Positions 7,610-14,801 of a stretch of 23,220 bases of DNA are shown here, piece by piece. Both the position numbers and the translations under genes were made by a program. Numbering within the stretch: the first letter of the stretch is position 1; every line of letters starts with the position of its first letter. The stretch is from assembly GCA_019119745.1 (NCBI GenBank), contig DWWI01000153.1, forward strand, positions 1 to 23,220. The letters are read 5' to 3'. The notes beneath the pieces were generated by a model. The model had not been told where the DNA came from and ran no database searches. It saw nothing but the letters and a program-made list of their open reading frames with translations. Source of the DNA: Candidatus Mediterraneibacter gallistercoris (lineage in GTDB: Bacteria > Bacillota_A > Clostridia > Lachnospirales > Lachnospiraceae).

Positions 7610-7680
7610 CTCTCATAGTGCCGGTTCCGGCAGATTTCTTAACAGTAATTATTATTTATATATAGAAAGGAAACACAATC

Positions 7681-9420
7681 ATGGCTTTTGACGGAATTGT
7701 CGTGGCAGACCTTGTCCACGAATTCAGAAAAGAACTGATAAACGGGCGGATCTCAAAGATCATTCAGCCGGAAAACGATGAACTGCTGCTCACGGTCAAA
7801 GCGTCCGACGGACAGAAGAGACTGCTCATCAGCGCGGACGCTTCTCTTCCGCTTATTTATCTGACAGATACAAATAAAAATGCCCCCATGACCGCGCCAA
7901 ACTTCTGTATGCTCTTAAGAAAGCATATCGGAGGCGGGCGGATCGTGGATATCCGGCAGCCGAAACTCGAGCGCATCATCCATTTTACGATCGAGCATTT
8001 AGACGAGATGGGCGATCTTTGCCGGAAGGAACTGATCGTAGAGATCATGGGAAAGCACAGCAACATTATCTTCTGTACACAGGACGGAAAGATCATCGAC
8101 AGTATCAAGCACGTCTCCGCACAGATGAGCTCCGTGCGGGAAGTTCTGCCCGGCCGGGAATATTTTATTCCCGATACCATGCACAAGGCCGACCCTCTCA
8201 CCGTAGATACAGAAACTTTCAAAGATCTGCTGAAAGCAAAACCCGTGCCTGTCTCCAAGGCAGTCTACACAAGCTTTACCGGAATCAGTCCGGTCACGGC
8301 AGAGGAAATCTGCTTCCTCGCAGGTCTGGATTCATCTATTCCTGCAAAGGAGTATTCGGATGATATCCTGCTTCACCTGTACACACAGTTTACAATCTAT
8401 CTTTCTGCTGTAAAAGAAGAACGGTTCTCACCTGCCATCTACTACGACGGCAGAGAGCCTAAAGAATTTTCCGCGCTGCCTCTTACTCACTTTGCGAAGT
8501 ACGAACGTAAAGAATATTCGTCCATGTCCGAGGTACTGCGCACTTACTACTCCACCCGCAGCCGGCTCACACGCATCCGCCAGAAATCAGCGGATCTGCG
8601 CCACATCGTTCAAACCGCCCTTGAAAGGAACCGGAAGAAATACGATCTTCAGATCCGTCAGTTAAAAGATACGGAAAACCGGGAAAAATATAAGGTATAC
8701 GGTGAACTGATCAACACCTACGGATATAATGTAGAAGAAGGAGCGAAAAAACTGGAGGCGCTGAACTACTATACGAACGAAATGATCTCCATCCCGCTTG
8801 ATCCGACACAAACGCCGCAGGAGAACGCGCAGCGGTATTTCGCAAAGTACAACAAGCAGAAACGGACTTTTGAGGCACTCTCCGAACTCAGCCGGGAAAC
8901 AAAGGATGACATCACTTATCTGGAATCCATACAGACAGCTCTGGATATTGCCCTCACAGAAGACGATCTTGCAGGGATACGAGAGGAACTTATAAGTACA
9001 GGATATATCAGGCGAAGATTTACAAAGAAAAAGGTAAAGATCAAAAACACGCCTCTCCACTATATCTCAAGCGACGGATACCATATGTATGTGGGAAAAA
9101 ATAATCTTCAGAATGACGAGCTGACCTTTAATTTTGCCTCCGGAAATGACTGGTGGTTCCACGCCAAACAGGCGCCCGGCTCTCATGTAATCGTAAAAAC
9201 AAACGGCGACGAGCTGCCGGATACAACCTTTGAAGAGGCAGGACGGCTTGCCGCATACTACTCCAGCATGAGAGGAAGCGATAAAGTCGAGATCGACTAT
9301 GTAGAGAAAAAACACGTCAAGAAACCAAAGGGAGCAAAACCGGGATTTGTTGTATACTACACAAACTACTCACTGGTGATCGACAGCGACATCAGTAAAA
9401 TACGGGAAGCGGCCGACTGA
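7681..9420 (+). CDS. rqcH: Rqc2 homologue RqcH (NFACT family, formerly annotated fibronectin-binding protein)
   Basis: A 579-residue protein of bacterial ribosome-associated quality control. RqcH binds stalled 50S subunits carrying peptidyl-tRNA and drives C-terminal alanine tailing. Domains in order: NFACT-N (1 to about 210, MAFDGIVVADLVHEF), a helix-hairpin-helix region, a long charged coiled coil (about 280-440), and NFACT-R (about 455-560) with the hallmark NDWWFHAKQAPGSHVIVK. The B. subtilis D97-R98 pair needed for tailing is E97-R98 here (PKLERII), a conservative change. It is a single-gene transcript, divergent from cfa, with a terminator overlapping its 3' end. Length is normal and the start is supported by the ribosome site. 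Confidence 0.96.
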   Translation: MAFDGIVVADLVHEFRKELINGRISKIIQPENDELLLTVKASDGQKRLLISADASLPLIYLTDTNKNAPMTAPNFCMLLRKHIGGGRIVDIRQPKLERIIHFTIEHLDEMGDLCRKELIVEIMGKHSNIIFCTQDGKIIDSIKHVSAQMSSVREVLPGREYFIPDTMHKADPLTVDTETFKDLLKAKPVPVSKAVYTSFTGISPVTAEEICFLAGLDSSIPAKEYSDDILLHLYTQFTIYLSAVKEERFSPAIYYDGREPKEFSALPLTHFAKYERKEYSSMSEVLRTYYSTRSRLTRIRQKSADLRHIVQTALERNRKKYDLQIRQLKDTENREKYKVYGELINTYGYNVEEGAKKLEALNYYTNEMISIPLDPTQTPQENAQRYFAKYNKQKRTFEALSELSRETKDDITYLESIQTALDIALTEDDLAGIREELISTGYIRRRFTKKKVKIKNTPLHYISSDGYHMYVGKNNLQNDELTFNFASGNDWWFHAKQAPGSHVIVKTNGDELPDTTFEEAGRLAAYYSSMRGSDKVEIDYVEKKHVKKPKGAKPGFVVYYTNYSLVIDSDISKIREAAD

Positions 9421-9438
9421 GGCTGCTTCCCGTATTTT
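9397..9438 (+). terminator. Terminator overlapping the end of rqcH, probably bidirectional
   Basis: AAAATACGGGAAGCGGCC pairs with GGCTGCTTCCCGTATTTT with one G-U pair and a six-base loop (9415-9420), followed by T residues. The 5' arm encodes the last residues of RqcH and the TGA stop sits in the loop. The reverse orientation also ends in a run of T, so it may also stop transcription arriving from the DUF815 gene on the other strand. Confidence 0.9.
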
Positions 9439-9499
9439 TATATTCGCCGCGTGTTTCCGTTTTAACGCGCAGATGTATTTTAGTCTGTCTATAGCAGGA

Positions 9500-10792
9500 T
9501 TACTCCTGCCCCATCAGATAATCCACAAACTGCTGTGCCGTCCTGCCCGACAGTCCGCCGTGGGAGAGTTCCCATTTATTTGCCTCGAGCAGCAGCTGTT
9601 CCTCCGGCATGTCAATGCCTCCGCGCTGTGCCAGCGTGCGGACGATTTCCTGGAATTCTTTCTTGTTCGGAGAGCCGAAATATATCGTTACGCCGAAACG
9701 CGCCACAAGGGATAATTTCTCCTGCACGGTGTCATTTGTGTGCAGCTCCTCATCGCGGTCTGCCTTATCCTTAAATGTCTCACGGATCAGATGTCTGCGG
9801 TTCGAGGTTGCATAGATCAGCACGTTATCCGGCTTTCTTTCAAGTCCGCCCTCGATCACTGCTTTCAGATATTTATACTCGATCTCAAATTCTTCAAAAG
9901 AGAGATCGTCCATATAAATAATAAATTTATAATTGCGGTTTTTCACCTGGGCGATCACATCATTTAAATCTTTAAACTGATGTTTGTACACTTCGATCAT
10001 ACGCAGCCCCTGATCATAATACTGGTTCAGGATTGCCTTGATGGAAGAGGACTTCCCGGTTCCCGCATCACCGAAAAGCAGACAGTTGTTTGCCCTGCGT
10101 CCCTTTACAAAGGCCTCTGTGTTGTCGATCAGTTTCTTCTTTGCAATCTCATATCCCACCAGATCATCCAGACGGACATGGGCAATGTTTGTGATCGGCA
10201 CGATCTCCATGTCGCCCCCTTCCGGATGTTCAATGCGGAACGCCTTGTGGAGTCCCAGCTTTCCTACTCCGAATTCTTTATAAAACTGGGTCATCTTCTG
10301 TTTGAAATCTTCCACATCCGCAGCCTCTCCGAGCGCTTTTGCCAGAGTGCATATTCTGTCTCTCACCCTGCGGTTGAAAATCTTTCCCGTTCTGCTTCCG
10401 TTCTTATAATCCATGAGTACCTGAATGCACCCTGCCCCGAGATCCTGTTCAAGTCCGCTGAAATCATAATCAAACAGTTCCTTGAAAATGCTGAAATCAT
10501 GGAGGGCTATTTCATTGATACTGCCCTCGATCTCCCCGACAATCTCACAGGAAGTGCTGTAGGCGTTCTCATCATTTACAAGAAGAAACGTCAGGTAAGT
10601 ATGCCAGAGATTCCCCTCGAATCCATGGCTCACCGAAAGTTCCAGAAGTGCATTGACACATTCAAAAAGAAGACTTCTCAGATCTTCTGTATTATAATAT
10701 TCACTGCCGTGATTTTCCATAAGGAATGTCATATCCTGTAAAATATCACCGTAGTCCATATTTTTATAAAGCATCAGTTCGTTTGTACGCAT
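9500..10792 (-). CDS. DUF815 family P-loop ATPase
   Basis: A 430-residue AAA-like ATPase of the DUF815 family, whose cellular job is not established. The N-terminal half (1 to about 200) is helical and has no motif I recognise. The ATPase part follows: Walker A GDAGTGKS (241-248), Walker B FIIYMDDLSFEE (290-301), a sensor-1-like LIYATSNRRHL (325-335), and an arginine-rich helical lid to the end. No transmembrane helices or signal peptide. It is 22 bases downstream of pheA on the same strand and probably cotranscribed with it, but nothing suggests a shared pathway. The stop codon lies in the loop of a small hairpin (GCAGGA/TCCTGC, 9494-9509). Confidence 0.92.
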   Translation of the reverse strand: MRTNELMLYKNMDYGDILQDMTFLMENHGSEYYNTEDLRSLLFECVNALLELSVSHGFEGNLWHTYLTFLLVNDENAYSTSCEIVGEIEGSINEIALHDFSIFKELFDYDFSGLEQDLGAGCIQVLMDYKNGSRTGKIFNRRVRDRICTLAKALGEAADVEDFKQKMTQFYKEFGVGKLGLHKAFRIEHPEGGDMEIVPITNIAHVRLDDLVGYEIAKKKLIDNTEAFVKGRRANNCLLFGDAGTGKSSSIKAILNQYYDQGLRMIEVYKHQFKDLNDVIAQVKNRNYKFIIYMDDLSFEEFEIEYKYLKAVIEGGLERKPDNVLIYATSNRRHLIRETFKDKADRDEELHTNDTVQEKLSLVARFGVTIYFGSPNKKEFQEIVRTLAQRGGIDMPEEQLLLEANKWELSHGGLSGRTAQQFVDYLMGQE

Positions 10793-10814
10793 TTTTTCCT
10801 CCTGTATGTAGTCT

Positions 10815-11945
10815 CTAATAATTTCCGAGAATCCTGAGATTCTGAGATTCTTCCCTCAGTCCTCTGACTGCATTTTTCACCGCCGGATCTTCCAGATTCC
10901 CCTCAAAATCTACGAAGAAACAATACTCCCACGGTCTTCCCTTGATAGGACGGGATTCTATTTTTGTCATGTTCAGATCGTTATAGATAAAATGAGACAG
11001 TATGCCGTAAAGCGATCCGCTCTGATGCGGCAGTTCAAACCGGATGCTGATCTTGGACGCATCCTTTAAAAATACCTTCTGATTTGTCACGACAATAAAG
11101 CGGGTGGAATTATCCGCATCGTCATTGATTTCATCCACAAGAACAGACAGTCCGTGCACCTGTGCCGCATAAGAACTGCACACTGCCGCCTGAGAAATAT
11201 CATTTTCTTCGAGTACTTTTTTCGCGGCAATCGCTGTATTCACCACACTGATCTTCTGCCAGTCGGCATGATCGTCCAGAAAACGGCTTGTCTGCATCAG
11301 TGCCTCGGTTTTAGAATAAACTTTTTTAATATCACTAAGCTTTGTTCCCGGAAGCCCCGCAAGAGTATGAACGACGGGAAGTATCGTCTCTGCCACGATA
11401 TAGTTTTCAAATTCATCAAGCAGATCGTACATTTCGATCACAGGACCGGCGGTGGAATTTTCAATCGGGAGCACCGCATAGTCCGCCGCTCCTTCTTCTA
11501 TCGACTCCATAGCCTCCCTGAACGTTCTCACATGGAAGCTGTTCACATTTTTTCCGAAAAACTGATACATCGCCGCCTGGCTGTATGCCCCTTCCGTCCC
11601 CTGAAATACAACGCGGGCATTCTCTTTATCCAGGTCGTTAATGCGGATAAAGGGAAGCCGTCCCAGCGCTCCTGCTTCTACAAGCTGCTGATACTGCAGT
11701 TTGCGGCTCATGGACATAAGCTGCTGATACAGTTCCTGTATCCCTTTCTTATTAAAATCGCCGGACACCTTTGACGCTACATCCGCAAGTTTTTCCTTTT
11801 CTCTCTGTCTGTCAAACACTTTGCGTCCCGCTTTTACTTTATATTCACCGACCTCGCCGCAGACTTTCATTCTCTGCTCGTAAAGTGCCGCGATCTGATC
11901 GTCAATTGAATCCAGTTTCTTCCTCAGTACTTCCAGTGATTCCAT
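10815..11945 (-). CDS. pheA: Bifunctional chorismate mutase / prephenate dehydratase (P-protein)
   Basis: A 376-residue fusion that converts chorismate to prephenate and then to phenylpyruvate for phenylalanine. Domains: AroQ-type chorismate mutase (about 1-90: LRKKLDSIDDQI, YKVKAGRKVFDRQRE), prephenate dehydratase (about 110-290: FQGTEGAYSQAA, PIENSTAGPV, and the catalytic TRF at 281-283), and a C-terminal ACT domain (about 298-376) with ESRP at 330-333, which in this family binds phenylalanine for feedback inhibition. The usual SHPQAL motif reads SKTEALMQ at 211-218; the serine and final glutamine corresponding to E. coli S208 and Q215 are kept. A GAAAGGGG ribosome site precedes the ATG. 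DAHP synthase, the first shikimate step, lies about 3 kb away. Confidence 0.95.
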   Translation of the reverse strand: MESLEVLRKKLDSIDDQIAALYEQRMKVCGEVGEYKVKAGRKVFDRQREKEKLADVASKVSGDFNKKGIQELYQQLMSMSRKLQYQQLVEAGALGRLPFIRINDLDKENARVVFQGTEGAYSQAAMYQFFGKNVNSFHVRTFREAMESIEEGAADYAVLPIENSTAGPVIEMYDLLDEFENYIVAETILPVVHTLAGLPGTKLSDIKKVYSKTEALMQTSRFLDDHADWQKISVVNTAIAAKKVLEENDISQAAVCSSYAAQVHGLSVLVDEINDDADNSTRFIVVTNQKVFLKDASKISIRFELPHQSGSLYGILSHFIYNDLNMTKIESRPIKGRPWEYCFFVDFEGNLEDPAVKNAVRGLREESQNLRILGNY

Positions 11946-11969
11946 CTCTCTACCCCTTTCGATTTAATG

Positions 11970-11989
11970 CACTAAGTTAGTATAGTACA
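11970..11989 (-). promoter_or_regulatory. Candidate pheA -10 region overlapped by an inverted repeat
   Basis: On the minus strand TATACT (11984-11979) could be the pheA -10; the -35 is poor. It is overlapped by an inverted repeat with half-sites GCACTA and TAGTAC separated by eight bases, and by the nested palindrome ACTAAGTTAGT (11971-11981). This could be an operator for a regulator of aromatic amino acid genes, but that is a guess. Confidence 0.35.
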
Positions 11990-12015
11990 TTTCTCTGATA
12001 AAATCTACTTTGGAG

Positions 12016-12044
12016 TTGAAAAACACTCCGATTTAGTATATGAT
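12016..12044 (+). promoter_or_regulatory. SigA-type promoter for the nitroreductase gene
   Basis: TTGAAA (12016-12021) and TATGAT (12039-12044) are 17 bases apart. An inverted repeat GGAGT/ACTCC (12012-12029) brackets the -35 element and could be a regulator site. The ATG at 12073 follows a good GGGAGG ribosome site. Confidence 0.75.
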
Positions 12045-12072
12045 TATGTGGAGAATTTAGGGAGGTACACAA

Positions 12073-12609
12073 ATGAACGTTACTGAATGTTTAAAAACCC
12101 GAAGAAGTATCAGAAGATACAAAGCGGAACCTGTTGACCATTCTGTTATTGATTCTATTGTTTCTCTGGCATCTTATTCCCCTTCCTGGAAGAATACTCA
12201 GATCACCCGCTATATCGCAATTGAAGATCCTTCTCTTCTTGCTGAAATCGCGGACAAGTACACCCCGGACTACAATTCAAACATTATTCGCCAGGCACCC
12301 GTACTGATGGCTGTCACTTTCAAAAAAGGACGCTGCGGATATGAGCGCGACGGATCCTTTACGACCAAAAAAGGGGACCGTTGGCAGATGTTTGATGTGG
12401 GTGTTGCCTGCCAGAGTTTCTGTCTTGCAGCATGGGAACAGGGGCTTGGCACCGTGATCATGGGCGTATTTGACGAGGACGGCATCAGCAGTCTGCTCGC
12501 CCTTCCCGACGATCAGGAACTTGCTGCTCTGATTGCTGTCGGACATCCGGATATCAGTCCTGATGCCCCGAAGAGGAAAACTGTTGAAGAACTGCTTCAG
12601 TACAGATAA
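12073..12609 (+). CDS. Nitroreductase family protein
   Basis: A 178-residue flavin-dependent oxidoreductase of the nitroreductase fold. The N-terminus CLKTRRSIRRYKAEPV is the FMN-phosphate-binding motif (RRSIRRY). SYSPSWKNTQITRY matches the usual APSWxNxQ-type segment. The C-terminal half has the dimer and flavin contact region DVGVACQSFCLAAWEQGLGTVIMG, and GHP near the end. Enzymes of this family reduce nitro compounds, quinones or other acceptors with NAD(P)H; the native substrate cannot be told from the sequence. It has its own promoter and lies 61 bases upstream of pyrB, so read-through into pyrBI is possible, though no functional link is apparent. Confidence 0.93.
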   Translation: MNVTECLKTRRSIRRYKAEPVDHSVIDSIVSLASYSPSWKNTQITRYIAIEDPSLLAEIADKYTPDYNSNIIRQAPVLMAVTFKKGRCGYERDGSFTTKKGDRWQMFDVGVACQSFCLAAWEQGLGTVIMGVFDEDGISSLLALPDDQELAALIAVGHPDISPDAPKRKTVEELLQYR

Positions 12610-12670
12610 CCGCTGGCAGTTCCGTACATTTGTTAAAGACACTTTTACATAATTTTTAAGGAGGACACTT

Positions 12671-13591
12671 ATGAGACATTTGATGAGTCCGCTGGACCTT
12701 ACAGTGGAAGAACTTGACCAGCTTCTTGACCTTGCACAGGATATCGAAGCGAACCCGAAAAAATACGCGCATGCATGTGACGGCAAAAAGCTTGCCACAT
12801 TATTCTATGAGCCTAGTACAAGAACCCGCTTAAGCCATGAGGCGGCTATGCTGAACCTTGGCGGAAGCGTACTTGGATTCTCTTCCGCTGACTCCAGCTC
12901 TGCTTCAAAAGGCGAGAGTGTTTCTGATACAATCCGCACAGTATCCTGTTATGCAGATATCTGCGCCATGAGACACCCGAAGGAAGGCGCCCCGATGGTA
13001 GCCTGCCAGCACTCTTCCATCCCGGTTATCAATGCCGGAGACGGCGGACATCAGCATCCGACCCAGACACTGACGGATCTTCTTACAATCCGAAATGTCA
13101 AAGGCAGACTCAACAACCTGACAATCGGTCTGTGCGGCGACCTGAAATTCGGACGTACGGTTCACTCACTGATCAATGCCCTGGTAAGATATGAAAACAT
13201 CCGTTTCGTCCTGATCTCTCCGGAGGAATTAAGACTTCCGGAATACATCCGTCACGATGTGCTTGACCGCAACAATATCGAGTACAAAGAAGAGGTCCGT
13301 CTGGAGGACGCAATGCCTGAACTTGATATTCTTTATATGACACGTGTTCAGAAAGAACGTTTCTTCAACGAAGAAGATTATGTCCGCATGAAAGACTTCT
13401 ATATTCTCGACAAAGAGAAAATGAAACTCGCGCCGAAAGATATGTATGTACTTCATCCTCTTCCGAGGGTAAACGAAATCTCTGTCGATGTGGATGATGA
13501 TCCGCGCGCGGCATACTTCCGCCAGGTACAGTACGGCGTATACGTCCGTATGGCGCTGATCCTGACACTGCTTGATATCCATGTAGACTGA
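12671..13591 (+). CDS. pyrB: Aspartate carbamoyltransferase catalytic subunit
   Basis: A 306-residue enzyme that joins carbamoyl phosphate and aspartate to form N-carbamoyl-L-aspartate, an early step of pyrimidine synthesis. The carbamoyl-phosphate motif STRTR is at 49-53 ([14 protein letters not shown]), HPTQT lies in the [16 protein letters not shown] segment, and the aspartate-loop HPLPRVNEI is near the C-terminus. The ATG has a strong AAGGAGG site. It is followed by the regulatory chain gene pyrI after 102 bases, so the holoenzyme is probably the allosteric PyrB-PyrI type rather than the PyrB-only type of Bacillus. Confidence 0.98.
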   Translation: MRHLMSPLDLTVEELDQLLDLAQDIEANPKKYAHACDGKKLATLFYEPSTRTRLSHEAAMLNLGGSVLGFSSADSSSASKGESVSDTIRTVSCYADICAMRHPKEGAPMVACQHSSIPVINAGDGGHQHPTQTLTDLLTIRNVKGRLNNLTIGLCGDLKFGRTVHSLINALVRYENIRFVLISPEELRLPEYIRHDVLDRNNIEYKEEVRLEDAMPELDILYMTRVQKERFFNEEDYVRMKDFYILDKEKMKLAPKDMYVLHPLPRVNEISVDVDDDPRAAYFRQVQYGVYVRMALILTLLDIHVD

Positions 13592-13693
13592 CAAAGATAT
13601 CACACATACTCAGGGCAAACACAGAACTGTGAATTGAAACATATTGCATTGAATATACGGAAGAAATTCCAGAATAACAGAAAGGAAACAAAC

Positions 13694-14137
13694 ATGGTAA
13701 AAAATACACTGAATGTAGGAAGTATCTCTGAAGGCTTTGTTCTCGACCACATCGAAGCTGGCAGAAGCATGGATATCTACAAGTACCTTCACCTCGATGA
13801 ACTGGACTGCTGCGTCGCAATCATCAAAAACGCGAAGAGCAATAAAATGGGCAAAAAAGATATCATCAAGATCGAATGCCCTATCGACTTCATGGATCTC
13901 GATATCCTCGGATTCATCGATCACAACATCACGATCAACATTATCGAAAACGAAAAGATCGTAGAGAAGAAACAGCTCAAACTCCCAAAAGAGATCCGCA
14001 ATGTGATCCGCTGCAAAAATCCGAGATGTATCACATCCATCGAGCAGGGACTGGATCATGTATTTGTCCTTACAGATGAGGAGAATCAGATCTACCGCTG
14101 TAAATACTGTGAAGAGAAATACCGCCGCAGAAGATAA
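13694..14137 (+). CDS. pyrI: Aspartate carbamoyltransferase regulatory subunit
   Basis: A 147-residue regulatory chain with an N-terminal nucleotide-binding domain (LNVGSISEGFVLDHIEAG, DIIKIECPIDFMDLDILGFIDHN) and a C-terminal zinc domain with four cysteines: CKNPRC and, 22 residues on, CKYC. In the E. coli enzyme this chain binds CTP and ATP and makes catalytic trimers cooperative. I chose the ATG at 13694, preceded by AAAGGAAA, over an in-frame ATG at 13634, whose extra 20 residues are not typical. The stop codon TAA (14135-14137) abuts a large palindromic non-coding element and may be part of a 3-base target duplication. Confidence 0.96.
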   Translation: MVKNTLNVGSISEGFVLDHIEAGRSMDIYKYLHLDELDCCVAIIKNAKSNKMGKKDIIKIECPIDFMDLDILGFIDHNITINIIENEKIVEKKQLKLPKEIRNVIRCKNPRCITSIEQGLDHVFVLTDEENQIYRCKYCEEKYRRRR

Positions 14138-14142
14138 ATACC

Positions 14143-14500
14143 GATTTTTCGGACTGAATGCCGATGATATAAGGTCCGAAAACAGACGGAGATGAGGCAC
14201 GGAAATACTTTTTCGAGATGACCGGTATGTGCTTCAGGCTCCGCTTCATAATCCGAGAAAAATTAAAGGGTCTGAAATCTGATTAAAGACAAAGCCGCAA
14301 AATGGATAACTTGCCTTCGGCTCAAACAATCCATTTTGCGGCTTAACATCAGCTTCCAGCCCCTTAACTTTTTCTAGCAGATTATTCCGAAGTCGCCTTC
14401 CTCACATACCGGACATCTCATTTTAAGCATTCCTGTACCTCATCTCCATCCGTTTTCTGCTTCATTGGATTCGGCAGTCACTCCGACAAAACTGAAAATC
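14143..14500. repeat. Long imperfect palindrome (about 165-base arms)
   Basis: The left arm (14143-14307) pairs with the right arm (14329-14500). The apex is a perfect 16-bp stem, AAGCCGCAAAATGGAT at 14292-14307 and its complement at 14329-14344, with a 21-base loop. Further out the arms match in blocks: GAGAAAAA with TTTTTCT, GAGATGACCGGTATGTG with CACATACCGGACATCTC, GGAGATGAGG with CCTCATCTCC, and TCGGA with TCCGA, separated by mismatches and small bulges. A separate local hairpin TTTTCGGAC/GTCCGAAAA is possible at 14146-14182. Confidence 0.85.
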
Positions 14501-14502
14501 AA

Positions 14503-14608
14503 AGAAACCGGATGAAAGGGGAAGTAATCAAGAAGAACTTATATAAGTTTCTGAAACTTATAAGTCAGTCAGAGAACCGTTTCCGGTTATAGAGATTTCT
14601 GGTTTCGC
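14503..14608. repeat. Middle hairpin domain of the palindromic element
   Basis: GAAACCGGA (from about 14504) can pair with TCTGGTTTC (ending about 14608), allowing one G-U. Inside are two local hairpins: ACTTATATAAGTTT and AAACTTATAAGT with loop CTG (14537-14565, one bulge), and AACCG/CGGTT (14575-14589). The outer pairing is weak, but the first inner hairpin is clear. Confidence 0.55.
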
Positions 14609-14638
14609 TTGTCTGCCTTATATCTGGAAAGGAAATAG

Positions 14639-14768
14639 CCGGGAGGCAGGTATTGTGTACGCACCGTTGTAACAGCGTCGGTACTTAGAGCGCGTCTTTT
14701 GCGCTCTTATGTACCGTTACGCTGTGACCGAGTGAAAACGTGTGCGTTAACAATACCTGCCTCCCGGC
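14639..14768. repeat. Very stable long hairpin with perfect 19-bp basal stem
   Basis: GCCGGGAGGCAGGTATTGT (14639-14657) is exactly complementary to 14750-14768. The arms go on pairing inward with interruptions: AACAGCGT (14672-14679) with ACGCTGT, CGGTAC (14680-14685) with GTACCG (14711-14716), and AGAGCGC (14688-14694) with GCGCTCT (14701-14707) around a six-base loop. There is no T-tract on either side, so it is not a standard intrinsic terminator. Confidence 0.88.
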
Positions 14769-14801
14769 GAATACTTTGCCAGTCCGATAAATCGGTATTA
14801 A

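Larger units (their letters stand above)
14137..14799. mobile_element. Non-coding palindromic element with terminal inverted repeats (MITE-like or large structured RNA)
   Basis: This is the only stretch longer than 300 bases without a protein or known RNA gene. Its ends carry a 19-base inverted repeat with one mismatch: ATACCGATTTTTCGGACTG at 14138-14156 and its reverse complement at 14780-14798. A possible TAA duplication flanks it (14135-14137 and 14799-14801). Inside are three hairpin domains: 14143-14500, about 14503-14608, and 14639-14768. No reading frame of useful length is present. It exactly fills the gap between the convergent pyrI and DAHP synthase stops. It could be a non-autonomous transposable element, a large structured RNA closed by the terminal repeats, or an elaborate terminator region. 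No transposase is nearby. Confidence 0.6.

Noticed and set aside
13634..13693. Longer pyrI start at an upstream ATG
   Set aside because: The extra 20 residues (MKHIALNIRKK...) are atypical for PyrI, and the ATG at 13694 has a good ribosome site.
13610..14200. Minus-strand reading frame of 196 codons across pyrI
   Set aside because: Antisense to pyrI with its clear zinc motif; it also runs into the palindromic element and has no family resemblance.
14138..14800. CRISPR array
   Set aside because: The repeats are inverted, differ from each other and are not regularly spaced direct repeats.
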